Source: Bradyrhizobium sp. Arg816 (GTDB lineage: Bacteria; Pseudomonadota; Alphaproteobacteria; Rhizobiales; Xanthobacteraceae). Taken from it: a stretch of 64,000 nt of DNA. The position numbers were made by a program, and so were the translations under genes. Positions 25,981 to 33,125 of this stretch are shown one piece after another. Under the pieces are notes generated by a model. That model was given only the letters and a program-made list of their open reading frames with translations. It ran no database searches and was not told where the DNA came from. The stretch covers positions 868,001-932,000 of the forward strand of contig NZ_JAPRAQ010000001.1 of NCBI RefSeq assembly GCF_029989365.1. The letters are read 5' to 3'. Position 1 is the first letter of the stretch. Each line of letters begins with the position of its first letter.

Positions 25981-26177
25981 GCCGCGAACCCCTTCCGCCA
26001 GAGCTGCGCGACCGAGACCAGCTGCGTGTAATCGCAGCCTTCGAAATCGGCGTCGTACCGCATCAGGTCATGCGCGATGCGATGCGCCGTCCAGGTCTTG
26101 AGATCGTGGCCATTGGCGAGCGCGCGCGCCGCGGCAGACTCGATCATCTTGACGGTGCCGAAGGCGCGGCCGGTCAT
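25977..26177 (-). CDS. Small phage protein, function unknown
   Basis: Translation from ATG at 26175-26177, overlapping the upstream stop (ATGA), gives 66 residues beginning MTGRAFGTVKMIESAAARAL. It contains WTAHRIAHDLMRYDADFEG and is mainly helical. A much longer in-frame extension would cover the previous gene and is rejected. No family is recognised. Confidence 0.6.
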   Translation of the reverse strand: MTGRAFGTVKMIESAAARALANGHDLKTWTAHRIAHDLMRYDADFEGCDYTQLVSVAQLWRKGFAA

Positions 26178-26371
26178 TGCCCAGCCCTCACCAGCTCGCG
26201 AAAATTGGCGACCCAACCCGCGACGAGGCTTTCCGGAAGATTCAGCTGCTGCGAGATCTCCCACGTGTCGCGCTTGTGCAGCCAGAGCGTGATAACCTCG
26301 CGATAGCGCTTGAGCTGCTGCCGCGAGACGTCCGCGGCGTTCGGCGAGCGGTGACGAATGAGCGCCGCCAT
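26174..26371 (-). CDS. Small helix-turn-helix protein
   Basis: The ATG at 26369-26371 overlaps the preceding stop, giving 65 residues beginning MAALIRHRSPNAADVSRQQL. The segment RDTWEISQQLNLPESLVAGW has the spacing of a helix-turn-helix, so DNA binding is likely. It may regulate early genes. Confidence 0.65.
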   Translation of the reverse strand: MAALIRHRSPNAADVSRQQLKRYREVITLWLHKRDTWEISQQLNLPESLVAGWVANFRELVRAGQ

Positions 26372-26658
26372 CACGCTCCCTCCAAAAGGCCCGCATCGAC
26401 GCGGTACGGCTGGACCTGGAGATAGAGCGGAGATCTGCCCTGCTCGACGGCAACGCCGCAAAACTCCGCACGCACGAACGGCTCGCCGTCGATCATCAGG
26501 ATCTCAGGCGACATCTCGTCGATGGTCAGCGTCGCGAAGCTGATCGCGTCGTCGAGCCAGCGCACCTCGACCCGCGCGGCGCGGATGCGGCCCCGTTTGC
26601 CCGGCTTGTCCGCGGAAGCGTTGACGAAGGCGGAAACCTTTTGGCGACGACGGCTCAT
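26371..26658 (-). CDS. Small phage protein, function unknown
   Basis: A 95-residue protein with a basic start (MSRRRQKVSAFVNASADKPG) and beta-rich remainder ending LYLQVQPYRVDAGLLEGA. It is coupled to the upstream membrane-protein gene by a 4-base overlap. No domain is recognised. Confidence 0.6.
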   Translation of the reverse strand: MSRRRQKVSAFVNASADKPGKRGRIRAARVEVRWLDDAISFATLTIDEMSPEILMIDGEPFVRAEFCGVAVEQGRSPLYLQVQPYRVDAGLLEGA

Positions 26659-26819
26659 GAGCGCCTCACCCAGCGAAAGCCGAAACCGCCATCGTCGTCC
26701 CGCGGCAGCATCTGCACGCCGGCCGCGACCGCCAGCACGCCGACGACCAGCACAGCCGCCAGCATGACGAGAAAGCGCAGATCGTCAGGATCTGCGATGC
26801 GTGCAAGCGTGTCCGCCAT
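26655..26819 (-). CDS. Small single-span membrane protein, function unknown
   Basis: The ATG at 26817-26819 is preceded by a GGGGTGGGGGA Shine-Dalgarno, giving 54 residues beginning MADTLARIADPDDLRF. One hydrophobic helix (VMLAAVLVVGVLAVAAGVQM) spans about 18-37. The short tail is acidic then basic. A longer in-frame start upstream is possible but lacks a good ribosome site. Confidence 0.6.
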   Translation of the reverse strand: MADTLARIADPDDLRFLVMLAAVLVVGVLAVAAGVQMLPRDDDGGFGFRWVRRS

Positions 26820-26867
26820 GTCCCCCACCCCTTTTGAAAACCCCTTGAAATGCAGTGTCAGCGCGTG

Positions 26868-26919
26868 TTTTCCACACGTGTCCACAGGGCGCGCCGAGCC
26901 CGATGTGTGACCTTCCACA
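26868..26919. other. Three TCCACA motifs resembling weak DnaA boxes
   Basis: TTTTCCACA (26868-26876), GTGTCCACA (26878-26886) and CCTTCCACA (26911-26919) lie between two early genes. The first differs from the consensus TTATCCACA by one base and the other two by two or more. They could be host initiator sites or chance. Confidence 0.3.
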
Positions 26920-26984
26920 GAGAAGAAAATTGGCCGTTTCAGAGCGGCCCGCGCTCGACCTCCAGTCTGGAAACCGGCATCCGT

Positions 26985-27227
26985 TCATGGCTCAACCTCT
27001 TCCGGTCGGGCCACATCCTCAGGCCACACCGCCGCCGACGGCCAATTGGCGGAGAACCAGGCGATCACCTGGTCGTACTTACGAGCCGTGAACGTCTTGG
27101 AGCCGAGATGATCGAAGAAGCGCCAGTCGCCCGCCGCGAGCCGCCCCAGAGTGCCAAACGCAAGTGGCCGCGCGACGCGGAAGGCATCAGCCACGGCCAT
27201 CAAATTGCGAATCAGCTCCCGCTCCAT
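26985..27227 (-). CDS. First gene of the leftward early operon, function unknown
   Basis: An 80-residue protein beginning MERELIRNLMAVADAFRVAR, lying directly after the repressor-operator region and reading away from the repressor. The middle holds GDWRFFDHLGSKTFTARKYD. Its position is that of a lambda N- or cro-type early gene, but no helix-turn-helix or arginine-rich motif stands out. Confidence 0.6.
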   Translation of the reverse strand: MERELIRNLMAVADAFRVARPLAFGTLGRLAAGDWRFFDHLGSKTFTARKYDQVIAWFSANWPSAAVWPEDVARPEEVEP

Positions 27228-27240
27228 GATTCGACGGATA

Positions 27241-27323
27241 GTCGGAAATTTCCGATTCGTCGATATTCATGCGTCGGAAACATCCCATTCGCCTTTGGAC
27301 AAGGCGCGTCGGATAAATCCGCC
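27241..27323. promoter_or_regulatory. Repressor operator cluster, left side (three sites)
   Basis: Near-palindromes of the form TCGGAAATTTCCGA: GTCGGAAATTTCCGAT at 27241-27256, GTCGGAAACATCCCAT at 27273-27288 and GTCGGATAAATCCGCC at 27308-27323. They are spaced about 32-35 bases apart between the repressor start and the leftward early operon, so they could control both. Confidence 0.75.
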
Positions 27324-27950
27324 ATGGAGAAAAACGAACTGCGCCAAAGGATTAAGACGCGGCTTGCCGAGCTTGACCTCAGCCCGATCGAGGCTGCGAA
27401 AGCCATTCCGGGCCTTGAGCGGAATTTCATCCGGGATTTTTTGGAAGGTAAGAAGCAATCATTCAGTGCTGGCAAGCAGCCTCTGGTGGCCGCGGCATTG
27501 CAATGGACGGTAGCCGACCTAGTGGGGCCGCCCCCTCGGCGCACCAGCCCCGGCGCGCCCAAACTTGCCATGGTCCCCCTCCTCGACCGTGTGACAGCCG
27601 GAAGATTGCGAAGCCCGGCAAGCCAAATTCCGATCGATGACGTCCCCCTCCTGGCTTTTGCCGATCTAGGCCGGGGCGAGTTCTTTGCCCTGACTGTCGA
27701 CGGCGATTCAATGGACCGCTATTCGCCGGAAGGCTCGATCATCGTCGTCAACCGCGCCGAGCGCAGCCTGGTCAACGGCCGCTGTTACGTCTTTTCGATC
27801 AAGGGCGAGACGACCTACAAGATGTGGCAGGGCGGCGCCAATCCGCACCTCTCTCCGTTTTCGACCAATCCCCTCAATAAGCCGCTGTTTTTCAAGCCGC
27901 GCGACCTCGAGGTGATCGGCCGAGTTAAGCGAACAATTTTGGACCTCTAG
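27324..27950 (+). CDS. LexA/CI-like phage repressor, S24 peptidase family
   Basis: The ATG at 27324 is preferred because operator sites end just before it and a longer frame upstream would overlap the early operon. The protein has 208 residues. An N-terminal DNA-binding helical domain covers 1-65. A cleavage-type Ala92-Gly93 follows, then the serine of VDGDSMDRYSPEG (Ser129) and a lysine in ETTYKMW (Lys166), as in self-cleaving S24 repressors. It would hold lysogeny by binding the flanking operators and be inactivated after RecA-dependent autocleavage. Confidence 0.9.
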   Translation: MEKNELRQRIKTRLAELDLSPIEAAKAIPGLERNFIRDFLEGKKQSFSAGKQPLVAAALQWTVADLVGPPPRRTSPGAPKLAMVPLLDRVTAGRLRSPASQIPIDDVPLLAFADLGRGEFFALTVDGDSMDRYSPEGSIIVVNRAERSLVNGRCYVFSIKGETTYKMWQGGANPHLSPFSTNPLNKPLFFKPRDLEVIGRVKRTILDL

Positions 27951-27955
27951 AACAA

Positions 27956-28011
27956 AAGTCGGACATTTCCGACTTTCTTTGTTGACGGTAGGAAATTTCC
28001 GACGATATGTT
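27956..28011 (+). promoter_or_regulatory. Right-side operators and rightward promoter
   Basis: The palindrome AAGTCGGACATTTCCGACTT occupies 27956-27975. A second site TAGGAAATTTCCGACG (27989-28004) lies between a TTGACG -35 (27982-27987) and a TATGTT -10 (28006-28011; 18-base spacing). Repressor bound here would block RNA polymerase. Confidence 0.75.
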
Positions 28012-28043
28012 TCCCGTGAAACTGATCACGGGAGATCGCCGCC

Positions 28044-28517
28044 GTGCAACACCCAACCGACCTCACCGCCGCCGCCTTTGACCAGCAGTTAAAGCTGCAC
28101 GGCTTTTTCCACATCCGGGCCGAGGGCCGCTTCGCCGACGTCCGCGTCAAGGGCTGCCCACGCACCGAACCTGTGATGCGCGGCAGGCGCCTCAATCGCC
28201 AGGCGACGCTCGAGGCGCTGCTAGCGGCTCGAAAAGCGCGAGCCGATGCAGCCGCCGCCGCCGAAGCCGTCCAGATGGAGCGCGAGCGCACCGCCGCGCT
28301 GATTGCGCCGCCGGTCATGCCTGCGGCCCGCACTACCCTGGAGGGCGCCCCGGCCATCGCGCAGCTTGCGACCGACCTCATCGACATCACCACGACCAGC
28401 GAAGGCGTCGCGCTCGTCGACCTGGTCCGCAAGGGCTGGCGCCGGTCTCAGGTCTTCGAGCACATCGACGCCGCACGAACGTTGGCCTATACGCGCCAGG
28501 ACGGCGTGCCGGCCTGA
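28044..28517 (+). CDS. First gene of the rightward phage operon, function unknown
   Basis: A GTG start at 28044 follows GGGAG and gives 157 residues. The protein has a short N-terminal domain, an alanine-rich helical middle, and a C-terminal segment VDLVRKGWRRSQVFEHIDAA that could be a helix-turn-helix. It is controlled by the repressor-operated promoter just upstream, so it may be the cro or antirepressor equivalent, but sequence similarity is not evident. Confidence 0.65.
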   Translation: MQHPTDLTAAAFDQQLKLHGFFHIRAEGRFADVRVKGCPRTEPVMRGRRLNRQATLEALLAARKARADAAAAAEAVQMERERTAALIAPPVMPAARTTLEGAPAIAQLATDLIDITTTSEGVALVDLVRKGWRRSQVFEHIDAARTLAYTRQDGVPA

Positions 28518-28720
28518 TGTGCATCTATTTCCCCCATCTCTTATCAGGCTGCGGGTGCCCTGATTGTCGGGCATGCATCGACCGCCAACCGCCTTTGCCG
28601 CTGCCCGCCGCGACCTCGCCGCGTGCAGCACGCTGGCGCGATCTGCTCGCTTGCCGGCATTTCGTTGCCGTCGCGATCGAGGCGCCACTCGCCGCAGCGC
28701 CCATCATCCGGAGCGCGTGA
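28517..28720 (+). CDS. Small cysteine-rich phage protein
   Basis: The ATG at 28517 overlaps the upstream stop (TGATG), giving 67 residues. The cluster CGCPDCRAC near 12-20 could bind zinc. The rest is proline- and alanine-rich. Translational coupling supports it as a real gene. Function is unknown. Confidence 0.5.
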   Translation: MCIYFPHLLSGCGCPDCRACIDRQPPLPLPAATSPRAARWRDLLACRHFVAVAIEAPLAAAPIIRSA

Positions 28721-28722
28721 CG

Positions 28723-28917
28723 ATGGGCACACGCGCCAACACCCACACCGAAACCTATTTCCTTCGCCTGCTCGAATTCAGCCCCTTTGAGCGAGCGCCG
28801 CGCGGCGGCTGGCGGTTCGGCACGCGACGCATTGCTGACAGCGTCGTCGCCAGGCTGATCGCCAGCGGCCGTGCGGAGGTCCGGGGTGAGCAACTACACG
28901 CGACGGAGGCGACATGA
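28723..28917 (+). CDS. Small phage protein, function unknown
   Basis: The ATG at 28723, 2 bases after the previous stop and with GGAG upstream, gives 64 residues beginning MGTRANTHTETYFLRLLEFS. Its C-terminus (RIADSVVARLIASGRAEVRG) looks like a small winged-helix segment. Start choice is supported by the compact operon. Confidence 0.55.
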   Translation: MGTRANTHTETYFLRLLEFSPFERAPRGGWRFGTRRIADSVVARLIASGRAEVRGEQLHATEAT

Positions 28918-29012
28918 GGGCGCATCTCGTCACACGCCATGCGTCTGCGAGCGCAAACTTTCCGTCCCGCCGCCAGCAGCGGTCTCATAATTCAGCCGAA
29001 GCCTATCAATAA
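28914..29012 (+). CDS. Possible 32-residue phage peptide
   Basis: A short frame starts with ATG at 28914, overlapping the previous stop (ATGA), and ends at 29012 after 32 residues. It is basic and histidine/serine-rich. Only its overlap with the upstream gene supports it. Confidence 0.35.
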   Translation: MRAHLVTRHASASANFPSRRQQRSHNSAEAYQ

Positions 29013-29027
29013 GGAGATCAAAGATAG

Positions 29028-29255
29028 ATGAACGCTTTTGGACAAAGGGACAAAGTGCCGCTTGCAGAGCGGTTATCCCTCTCTCCCGAGGAAACCAGCG
29101 CTCTAACGGGCATCGGTCTTACGTCGGTGCGCGAAGCGATCAGCGATGGCGTGTTGAAGGCCAAGAAGCACGGCCGGCGCGTCCTAGTGCTGCCCGCTGA
29201 GATCACGGCCTGGCTTAATAGCTTGCCCGATGCAAAGCATGAGGACGCGGCATAA
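29028..29255 (+). CDS. Excisionase-family DNA-binding protein
   Basis: A 75-residue protein preceded by AAGGAG. The sequence LSPEETSALTGIGLTSVREA then GVLKAKKHGRRVLVLPAEI is the short MerR-like winged helix of excisionases and AlpA-type regulators, in which the helix-turn-helix is followed by a basic wing and a final WLNSL helix. It would direct integrase in excision or act as a regulator. No integrase gene is adjacent. Confidence 0.8.
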   Translation: MNAFGQRDKVPLAERLSLSPEETSALTGIGLTSVREAISDGVLKAKKHGRRVLVLPAEITAWLNSLPDAKHEDAA

Positions 29256-29290
29256 GACAGGTCTCGGCGAGCGGGCCTAGCGATGCAAAT

Positions 29291-29629
29291 CTAGGAGGTC
29301 TGGCGCGCCCGAAGCTCCTCTTCGCATTTCAGCTTTTCCAGCAGCATGTCGGTCACGAGACGTCGCAACTGGGCGTTCTCAAGTTCTAACCGCTTGATTG
29401 TCTCCATGGCGCTGGCCTTGCTGAGACTGGATGGCCGGCCGTCGACCTCTCCGCGCCGGACATCGACCAGCACCGACGAACCGGGCATCTTCTTCCAGCG
29501 ATGGTAGGTCATGATGCTGACACCAAGCGCCTTCGATATCTCGCGCTGGGTCTTTCCCTCGGCTACAAGTTCTTTGGCTTTCGCCAGCTTGGCCGATATC
29601 TCCTCCGAGGCATGCCTCTTGCCAACCAT
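29291..29629 (-). pseudogene. IS3-family OrfA fragment (helix-turn-helix part of transposase)
   Basis: A 112-residue protein beginning MVGKRHASEEISAKLAKAKE, then a helix-turn-helix (TQREISKALGVSIMTYHRW) and a leucine-zipper-like segment (TIKRLELENAQLRRLVTDML). This is the OrfA half of an IS3-type transposase. The usual OrfB integrase half with its DDE residues is absent on either side, so the element is a remnant. It lies at the border of prophage and chromosome. Confidence 0.8.
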
Positions 29630-29773
29630 GATGGTCCTCTCCGGCCAGAATCTCGCCAGTCCGAAGTAAGCGCGAGCCGTGAACGTTTAATATCTGGCGC
29701 ACCCTTGCGGGCCGGTAAGAAAACGGTAATCCGCCGGTAGGCATGGAAGCGAAGAGATTGATATTACGTCGCT

Positions 29774-30454
29774 TTATCTGATCCCATCCCGGATCATGTA
29801 CCCGGCGCCGCGGATCGTGTGCAGCAGCGGCCGCTCAAAACCCTTGTCGATCTTGGAGCGCAGCCGCGAAATGTGCACGTCGATCACGTTGGTCTGCGGA
29901 TCGAAATGGTAATCCCAGACGTTCTCCAGCAGCATGGTGCGCGTCACCACCTGGCCGGCATGCTTCATGAGGTATTCGAGCAGGCGGAATTCGCGCGGCT
30001 GGAGCGTCAGCTCGTCCTTGCCGCGGGCAACGCGATGAGACAACCGGTCGAGCTCGAGATCGCCGACGCGGTAGAGCGTGTCCTCGGCCGGACCGCCGCG
30101 GCGCCGCGACAGCACCTCGACCCGGGCCAGCAGCTCGGCAAAGGAATAGGGCTTCGGCAGATAGTCGTCGCCACCGGCGCGCAGGCCCTTGATGCGGTCG
30201 TCGACCTGCCCGAGCGCGGAGAGAATCAGCACCGGCGTCGAGTCGCCTTTGTCGCGCAGCGCGCCGATCAGGGACAGGCCGTCGCGCTTGGGCAGCATGC
30301 GATCGACCACCAGCACGTCGTAATCGCCGTTCTCGGCCATGGCGAGGCCTTCCTCGCCGTCGGCGGCGTGGTCGGCAATGTGTCCGACTTCGCGAAACGC
30401 CTTCACCAGATAGTCGGCGGATTCGCGGTCGTCTTCGATGATGAGGAGGCGCAT
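29774..30454 (-). CDS. OmpR-family response regulator with no adjacent kinase
   Basis: The ATG at 30452-30454 gives 226 residues: a receiver domain with the acidic pair in LLIIEDDRE and phospho-acceptor Asp51 (VVDRMLPKRDG), Lys near 103 (LPKPYSFAEL), and a C-terminal winged helix (LTLQPREFRLLEYLMKHAGQ, then HISRLRSKIDKGF). It lies 286 bases downstream of degP. In other rhizobia a histidine kinase normally follows this gene (from memory). Here the next chromosomal material is an IS fragment and prophage. Confidence 0.92.
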   Translation of the reverse strand: MRLLIIEDDRESADYLVKAFREVGHIADHAADGEEGLAMAENGDYDVLVVDRMLPKRDGLSLIGALRDKGDSTPVLILSALGQVDDRIKGLRAGGDDYLPKPYSFAELLARVEVLSRRRGGPAEDTLYRVGDLELDRLSHRVARGKDELTLQPREFRLLEYLMKHAGQVVTRTMLLENVWDYHFDPQTNVIDVHISRLRSKIDKGFERPLLHTIRGAGYMIRDGIR

Positions 30455-30560
30455 CGTGCGTTCGGCGGCGGTCAAGGGGGTCAACCTTCTCTGAACATGG
30501 CGCGAGCGGCAATCGCATGCAAGCCAAGCAAACGGGACTTGGGCGAAAACCTGGGTAGGC

Positions 30561-30599
30561 AAAAAGGCGGGCGGTGAAGCTGGGGGGACCTCACCGCCC
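30561..30599 (-). terminator. Intrinsic terminator downstream of degP
   Basis: On the minus strand GGGCGGTGA pairs with TCACCGCCC across a 13-base loop, followed by GCC and TTTTT. It lies in the 286-base gap between degP and the response-regulator gene. Two further GC-rich hairpins lie in the same gap, around 30604-30640 and 30650-30675. Confidence 0.75.
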
Positions 30600-30740
30600 T
30601 AGGCCTTCCGACGGAGGGGGGCGTAATTCCACCGGAAGGTAGGCTGGGGGAGCGGGCCTTGCGCTGCTCCCCCGAAGGGCGTCGGCGGCGGGGGCGACTG
30701 ATGCCGGCGACACCCCTCATCTCGTGGACCTCCTGAAGGC

Positions 30741-32324
30741 TTAGCCCTTGGCGATGGGCACCGCGACGAAGCGCGACTGGCCGCCGCTCTTCACGCGCAT
30801 CAGGACGCTGTTCTTGTTGTCGGTCCGCGCCGTGTTGATGGCGTCGCGGACTTCGCCGGCGGTGCTCACGCTCTTGCCGCCGACTTCGAGAATGACGTCG
30901 CCTTCCTTGAAGCCGCGTTCGGCCGCGGCGCTCTTCGGATCGACTTCGGTGACTACGACACCTTCCTTGCCGGCGCCGGCCACGGAGTCGGCGGGCGCGA
31001 CGGTCATGCCGAGCTTCGGCACGTCGGTGCCCTTGCTTGCACCCTTGCCGCTATCCTTGTCGGTGTCGGCCTTGGCCTCGACCGTGTTCGGCAGCTGGCC
31101 GAGGGTGAGGTTCACGACCTTGTCCTGGCCCTTGTGCAGCACGTTGAGCTTCACGGTCGCGCCGGGCGCCATCCCGCCGATGGTGCGGGCAAGCTCGCGG
31201 GCGTCCTTGACGGATTCGCCGTTGACCGAGGTGATCACGTCGCCGGACTCGATGCCGGCCTTCGCCGCCGGACCGTTCGCCTGCGGCTCCGCCACCAGCG
31301 CACCTTCAGCCTTCTTCATGCCGAGGCTGTCGGCGATATCGGAGGTGACAGGCTGGATCTGGACGCCGATCCAACCGCGGCTGACCGAGCCCTTGTCCTT
31401 GAGCTGGGCCACCACGCTCTTCACGGTGCTCGCGGGAATCGAGAACGCGATACCGACGCTGCCGCCGGAGGGCGAGTAGATCGCAGTATTGACGCCCATC
31501 ACCTCGCCGTTGGTGTCGAAAGCGGGACCACCGGAATTGCCCTTGTTCACCGGCGCATCGATCTGGATGAAATCGTCATAGGGACCGTTGCCGATGTCGC
31601 GGCCGCTGGCCGAGACGATGCCCGCCGTGACGGTGCCGCCGAGGCCAAAGGGATTGCCGACCGCGAGCACCCAGTCACCGATTCGCGGCTTGCTGTCGGC
31701 GAGCTTGGCGAACGGGAAGTTCGAGCTGCCCTCGACCTTGATGAGGGCGAGGTCAGTGCGCTGGTCGGTGCCGATGACCTTGGCGGTATAGGTCTTGCCG
31801 TCGTCGGTCGTGACCTCGACCTTGTCGGCGCCGTCGACCACGTGGTTGTTGGTCACGGCAAAGCCGTCAGCCGAGATGAAGAAGCCGGAGCCCTGGCCTT
31901 GCACGACGCGGCCACGACCACCACCACCCTTCTGGCCCGGAAAACCATCCGGACCACCGAAGCGGCGGAAGAAGCGCTCCATCGGCGAGCCCGGCTGGAA
32001 CGGCGAGGAGGAATCATCGCCGTCATCGTTGCTCGCGGTCTTCTCCTTGATGTTGACCTTCACCGAGATCACCGACGGCTTCACGCGCTCGACAATGTCG
32101 GCGAAACCGATCGGGCGTTCGACCTTCCGGACCTCGTTGTTGACCTGCGCATGCGCGGGGCTGGAGAACAGCTCGCTCGGCGAGGTCGACGGGCTGAAGC
32201 CGTGGACGGCAATCCCGAGGCCGGCGACGACCGAGGCCATCAGCGCGATCCTGCGCGCGGAGAAAACCGACCGGCGGGGCTGCCGGTAGGACGGAAGGTT
32301 CGTGAGGTCGGGACGGTCGGTCAT
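30741..32324 (-). CDS. degP: Periplasmic serine protease DegP/HtrA
   Basis: The ATG at 32322-32324 follows GGAGAT and gives 527 residues. A hydrophobic signal region lies near 25-45, ending in AHAQ. The trypsin-like domain has His161 (NNHVVDG), Asp191 (RTDLALIKV) and Ser264 (GNSGGPAF). A glycine-rich loop precedes it (KGGGGRGRVV). Two PDZ domains follow, at about 310-400 and 430-520. It degrades and refolds misfolded envelope proteins. The location downstream of cycHJKL matches rhizobial degP. Confidence 0.95.
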   Translation of the reverse strand: MTDRPDLTNLPSYRQPRRSVFSARRIALMASVVAGLGIAVHGFSPSTSPSELFSSPAHAQVNNEVRKVERPIGFADIVERVKPSVISVKVNIKEKTASNDDGDDSSSPFQPGSPMERFFRRFGGPDGFPGQKGGGGRGRVVQGQGSGFFISADGFAVTNNHVVDGADKVEVTTDDGKTYTAKVIGTDQRTDLALIKVEGSSNFPFAKLADSKPRIGDWVLAVGNPFGLGGTVTAGIVSASGRDIGNGPYDDFIQIDAPVNKGNSGGPAFDTNGEVMGVNTAIYSPSGGSVGIAFSIPASTVKSVVAQLKDKGSVSRGWIGVQIQPVTSDIADSLGMKKAEGALVAEPQANGPAAKAGIESGDVITSVNGESVKDARELARTIGGMAPGATVKLNVLHKGQDKVVNLTLGQLPNTVEAKADTDKDSGKGASKGTDVPKLGMTVAPADSVAGAGKEGVVVTEVDPKSAAAERGFKEGDVILEVGGKSVSTAGEVRDAINTARTDNKNSVLMRVKSGGQSRFVAVPIAKG

Positions 32325-32638
32325 GCAGGGATCTCCAAGGCCTTGAATTCTTTTGGTGCCAGGTGGCAGCACCTTACGAACCTGAAGATGGGGGCTCCCG
32401 CCTTACCGTGCGCTGGCGGCGGGGTTAAACTTTTGTAATGAAGGGTCGCACCGTTGCGGCAGTTTATCGCACGCCGAAAGTCGTGGCCTTACAGGAACTT
32501 AATCGAGTTCCCCTGACGAGCGCAGGACACGCCTTCGGCGAGATCAGCTCGCCCTGACGCTGACGATGAATTCGTCGACTTCACGCTTCAGGGTTTCGGC
32601 CTGCCGCGACAGGTCGACGGCGGAATCGCGCGCTTCGG
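32325..32638. other. degP-ccmH gap (314 bases)
   Basis: This gap holds the degP leader, an inverted repeat GGAACT-TAATCG-AGTTCC at 32494-32511 and a short remnant resembling a chemoreceptor C-terminus next to ccmH. No complete gene was seen. Confidence 0.6.
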
Positions 32639-32640
32639 CT
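32544..32640 (-). pseudogene. Probable 3' remnant of a methyl-accepting chemotaxis protein gene
   Basis: Read on the minus strand, about 31 codons directly beyond the ccmH stop encode EARDSAVDLSRQAETLKREV and then DEFIVSVRAS before a TGA at 32544-32546. This resembles the last residues of methyl-accepting chemotaxis proteins, where a helical segment ends in a short FL/FI-x-x-VRA tail. No start or upstream signalling domain is present because ccmH lies immediately before it. The match rests on pattern memory only. Confidence 0.45.
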
Positions 32641-33121
32641 AAGGCGACTTCGTCTCGTCCGACATCAAGGCGGCGAGCCGCGCCTCTTCATCCGCAGTGA
32701 GCGGCGGAGCTGGTAGGTCTGCACCGCTTCGCGCGCGCCGGCGGATTTGCAGCCAGAGCGCCAGGCCGCCGCCGACCAGCAGCAGCGGCGCGAGCAGCCA
32801 CAACAGCACGGTCTGCCGCTCGAAGCGCGGCTTGAGCAGCACGAACTCGCCATAGCGCGCGACCAGGAAGTCGAGCACCTGCGAATTGCTGTCGCCGGCT
32901 GCGATCCGCTCGCGCACCAGCAACCGCAAATCGCGCGCCAGCGGCGCGTCGGAATCGTCGATCGACTGGTTCTGGCAGACCATGCAGCGCAGCTCGCGTG
33001 ATAGGTCTCGCGCGCGTGCCTCCTTCGCGGGATCCGACATGATCTCGTCGGGCTGCACGGCGTGGGCGGCAGGCAAAGCCAGCAGCATGAGCGCAACGAT
33101 CGTGACCATCATCCGCCGCAT
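32639..33121 (-). CDS. ccmH: Cytochrome c maturation protein CcmH (CycL)
   Basis: A 160-residue membrane-anchored periplasmic protein. An N-terminal signal segment (about 3-20) ends in AHA. The redox motif LRCMVCQN with Cys46 and Cys49 reduces or holds the apocytochrome CXXCH thiols for heme ligation. One C-terminal transmembrane helix covers about 104-125. It ends the cycHJKL operon, 4 bases after ccmF. Confidence 0.95.
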   Translation of the reverse strand: MRRMMVTIVALMLLALPAAHAVQPDEIMSDPAKEARARDLSRELRCMVCQNQSIDDSDAPLARDLRLLVRERIAAGDSNSQVLDFLVARYGEFVLLKPRFERQTVLLWLLAPLLLVGGGLALWLQIRRRARSGADLPAPPLTADEEARLAALMSDETKSP

Positions 33122-33125
33122 CGGA

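Larger units (their letters stand above)
1..29255. mobile_element. HK97/lambda-type prophage, left end outside the window
   Basis: The block has head, tail, replication and lysogeny modules in the usual lambdoid order, with most neighbouring genes overlapping by 1 to 4 bases. The late operon reads leftward out of the window, so lysis genes and an integrase, if present, must lie to the left. The right border is placed after the excisionase-like gene because the next recognisable items are an IS3 fragment and chromosomal two-component and degP genes. No tRNA or obvious attachment core was found near 29.3-29.8 kb, so the exact right border is inferred. Confidence 0.9.

Noticed and set aside
26850..27323. 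Upstream extension of the repressor frame
   Set aside because: It would run through the operator sites and the early gene on the other strand. The sequence is not repressor-like before residue MEKNELRQ.
29640..29773. Searched for remnants of a histidine kinase after the response regulator
   Set aside because: No H-box or ATP-binding motif was seen in any frame. The sequence looks like an IS-element leader.
29255..29800. tRNA gene or attachment site at the prophage right border
   Set aside because: No cloverleaf-like sequence or obvious direct repeat was seen. The other border is outside the window, so cores cannot be compared.
32494..32511. GGAACT-TAATCG-AGTTCC as an EcfG promoter for degP
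   Set aside because: GGAAC is present in both orientations, but no CGTT occurs 16-17 bases away in either.
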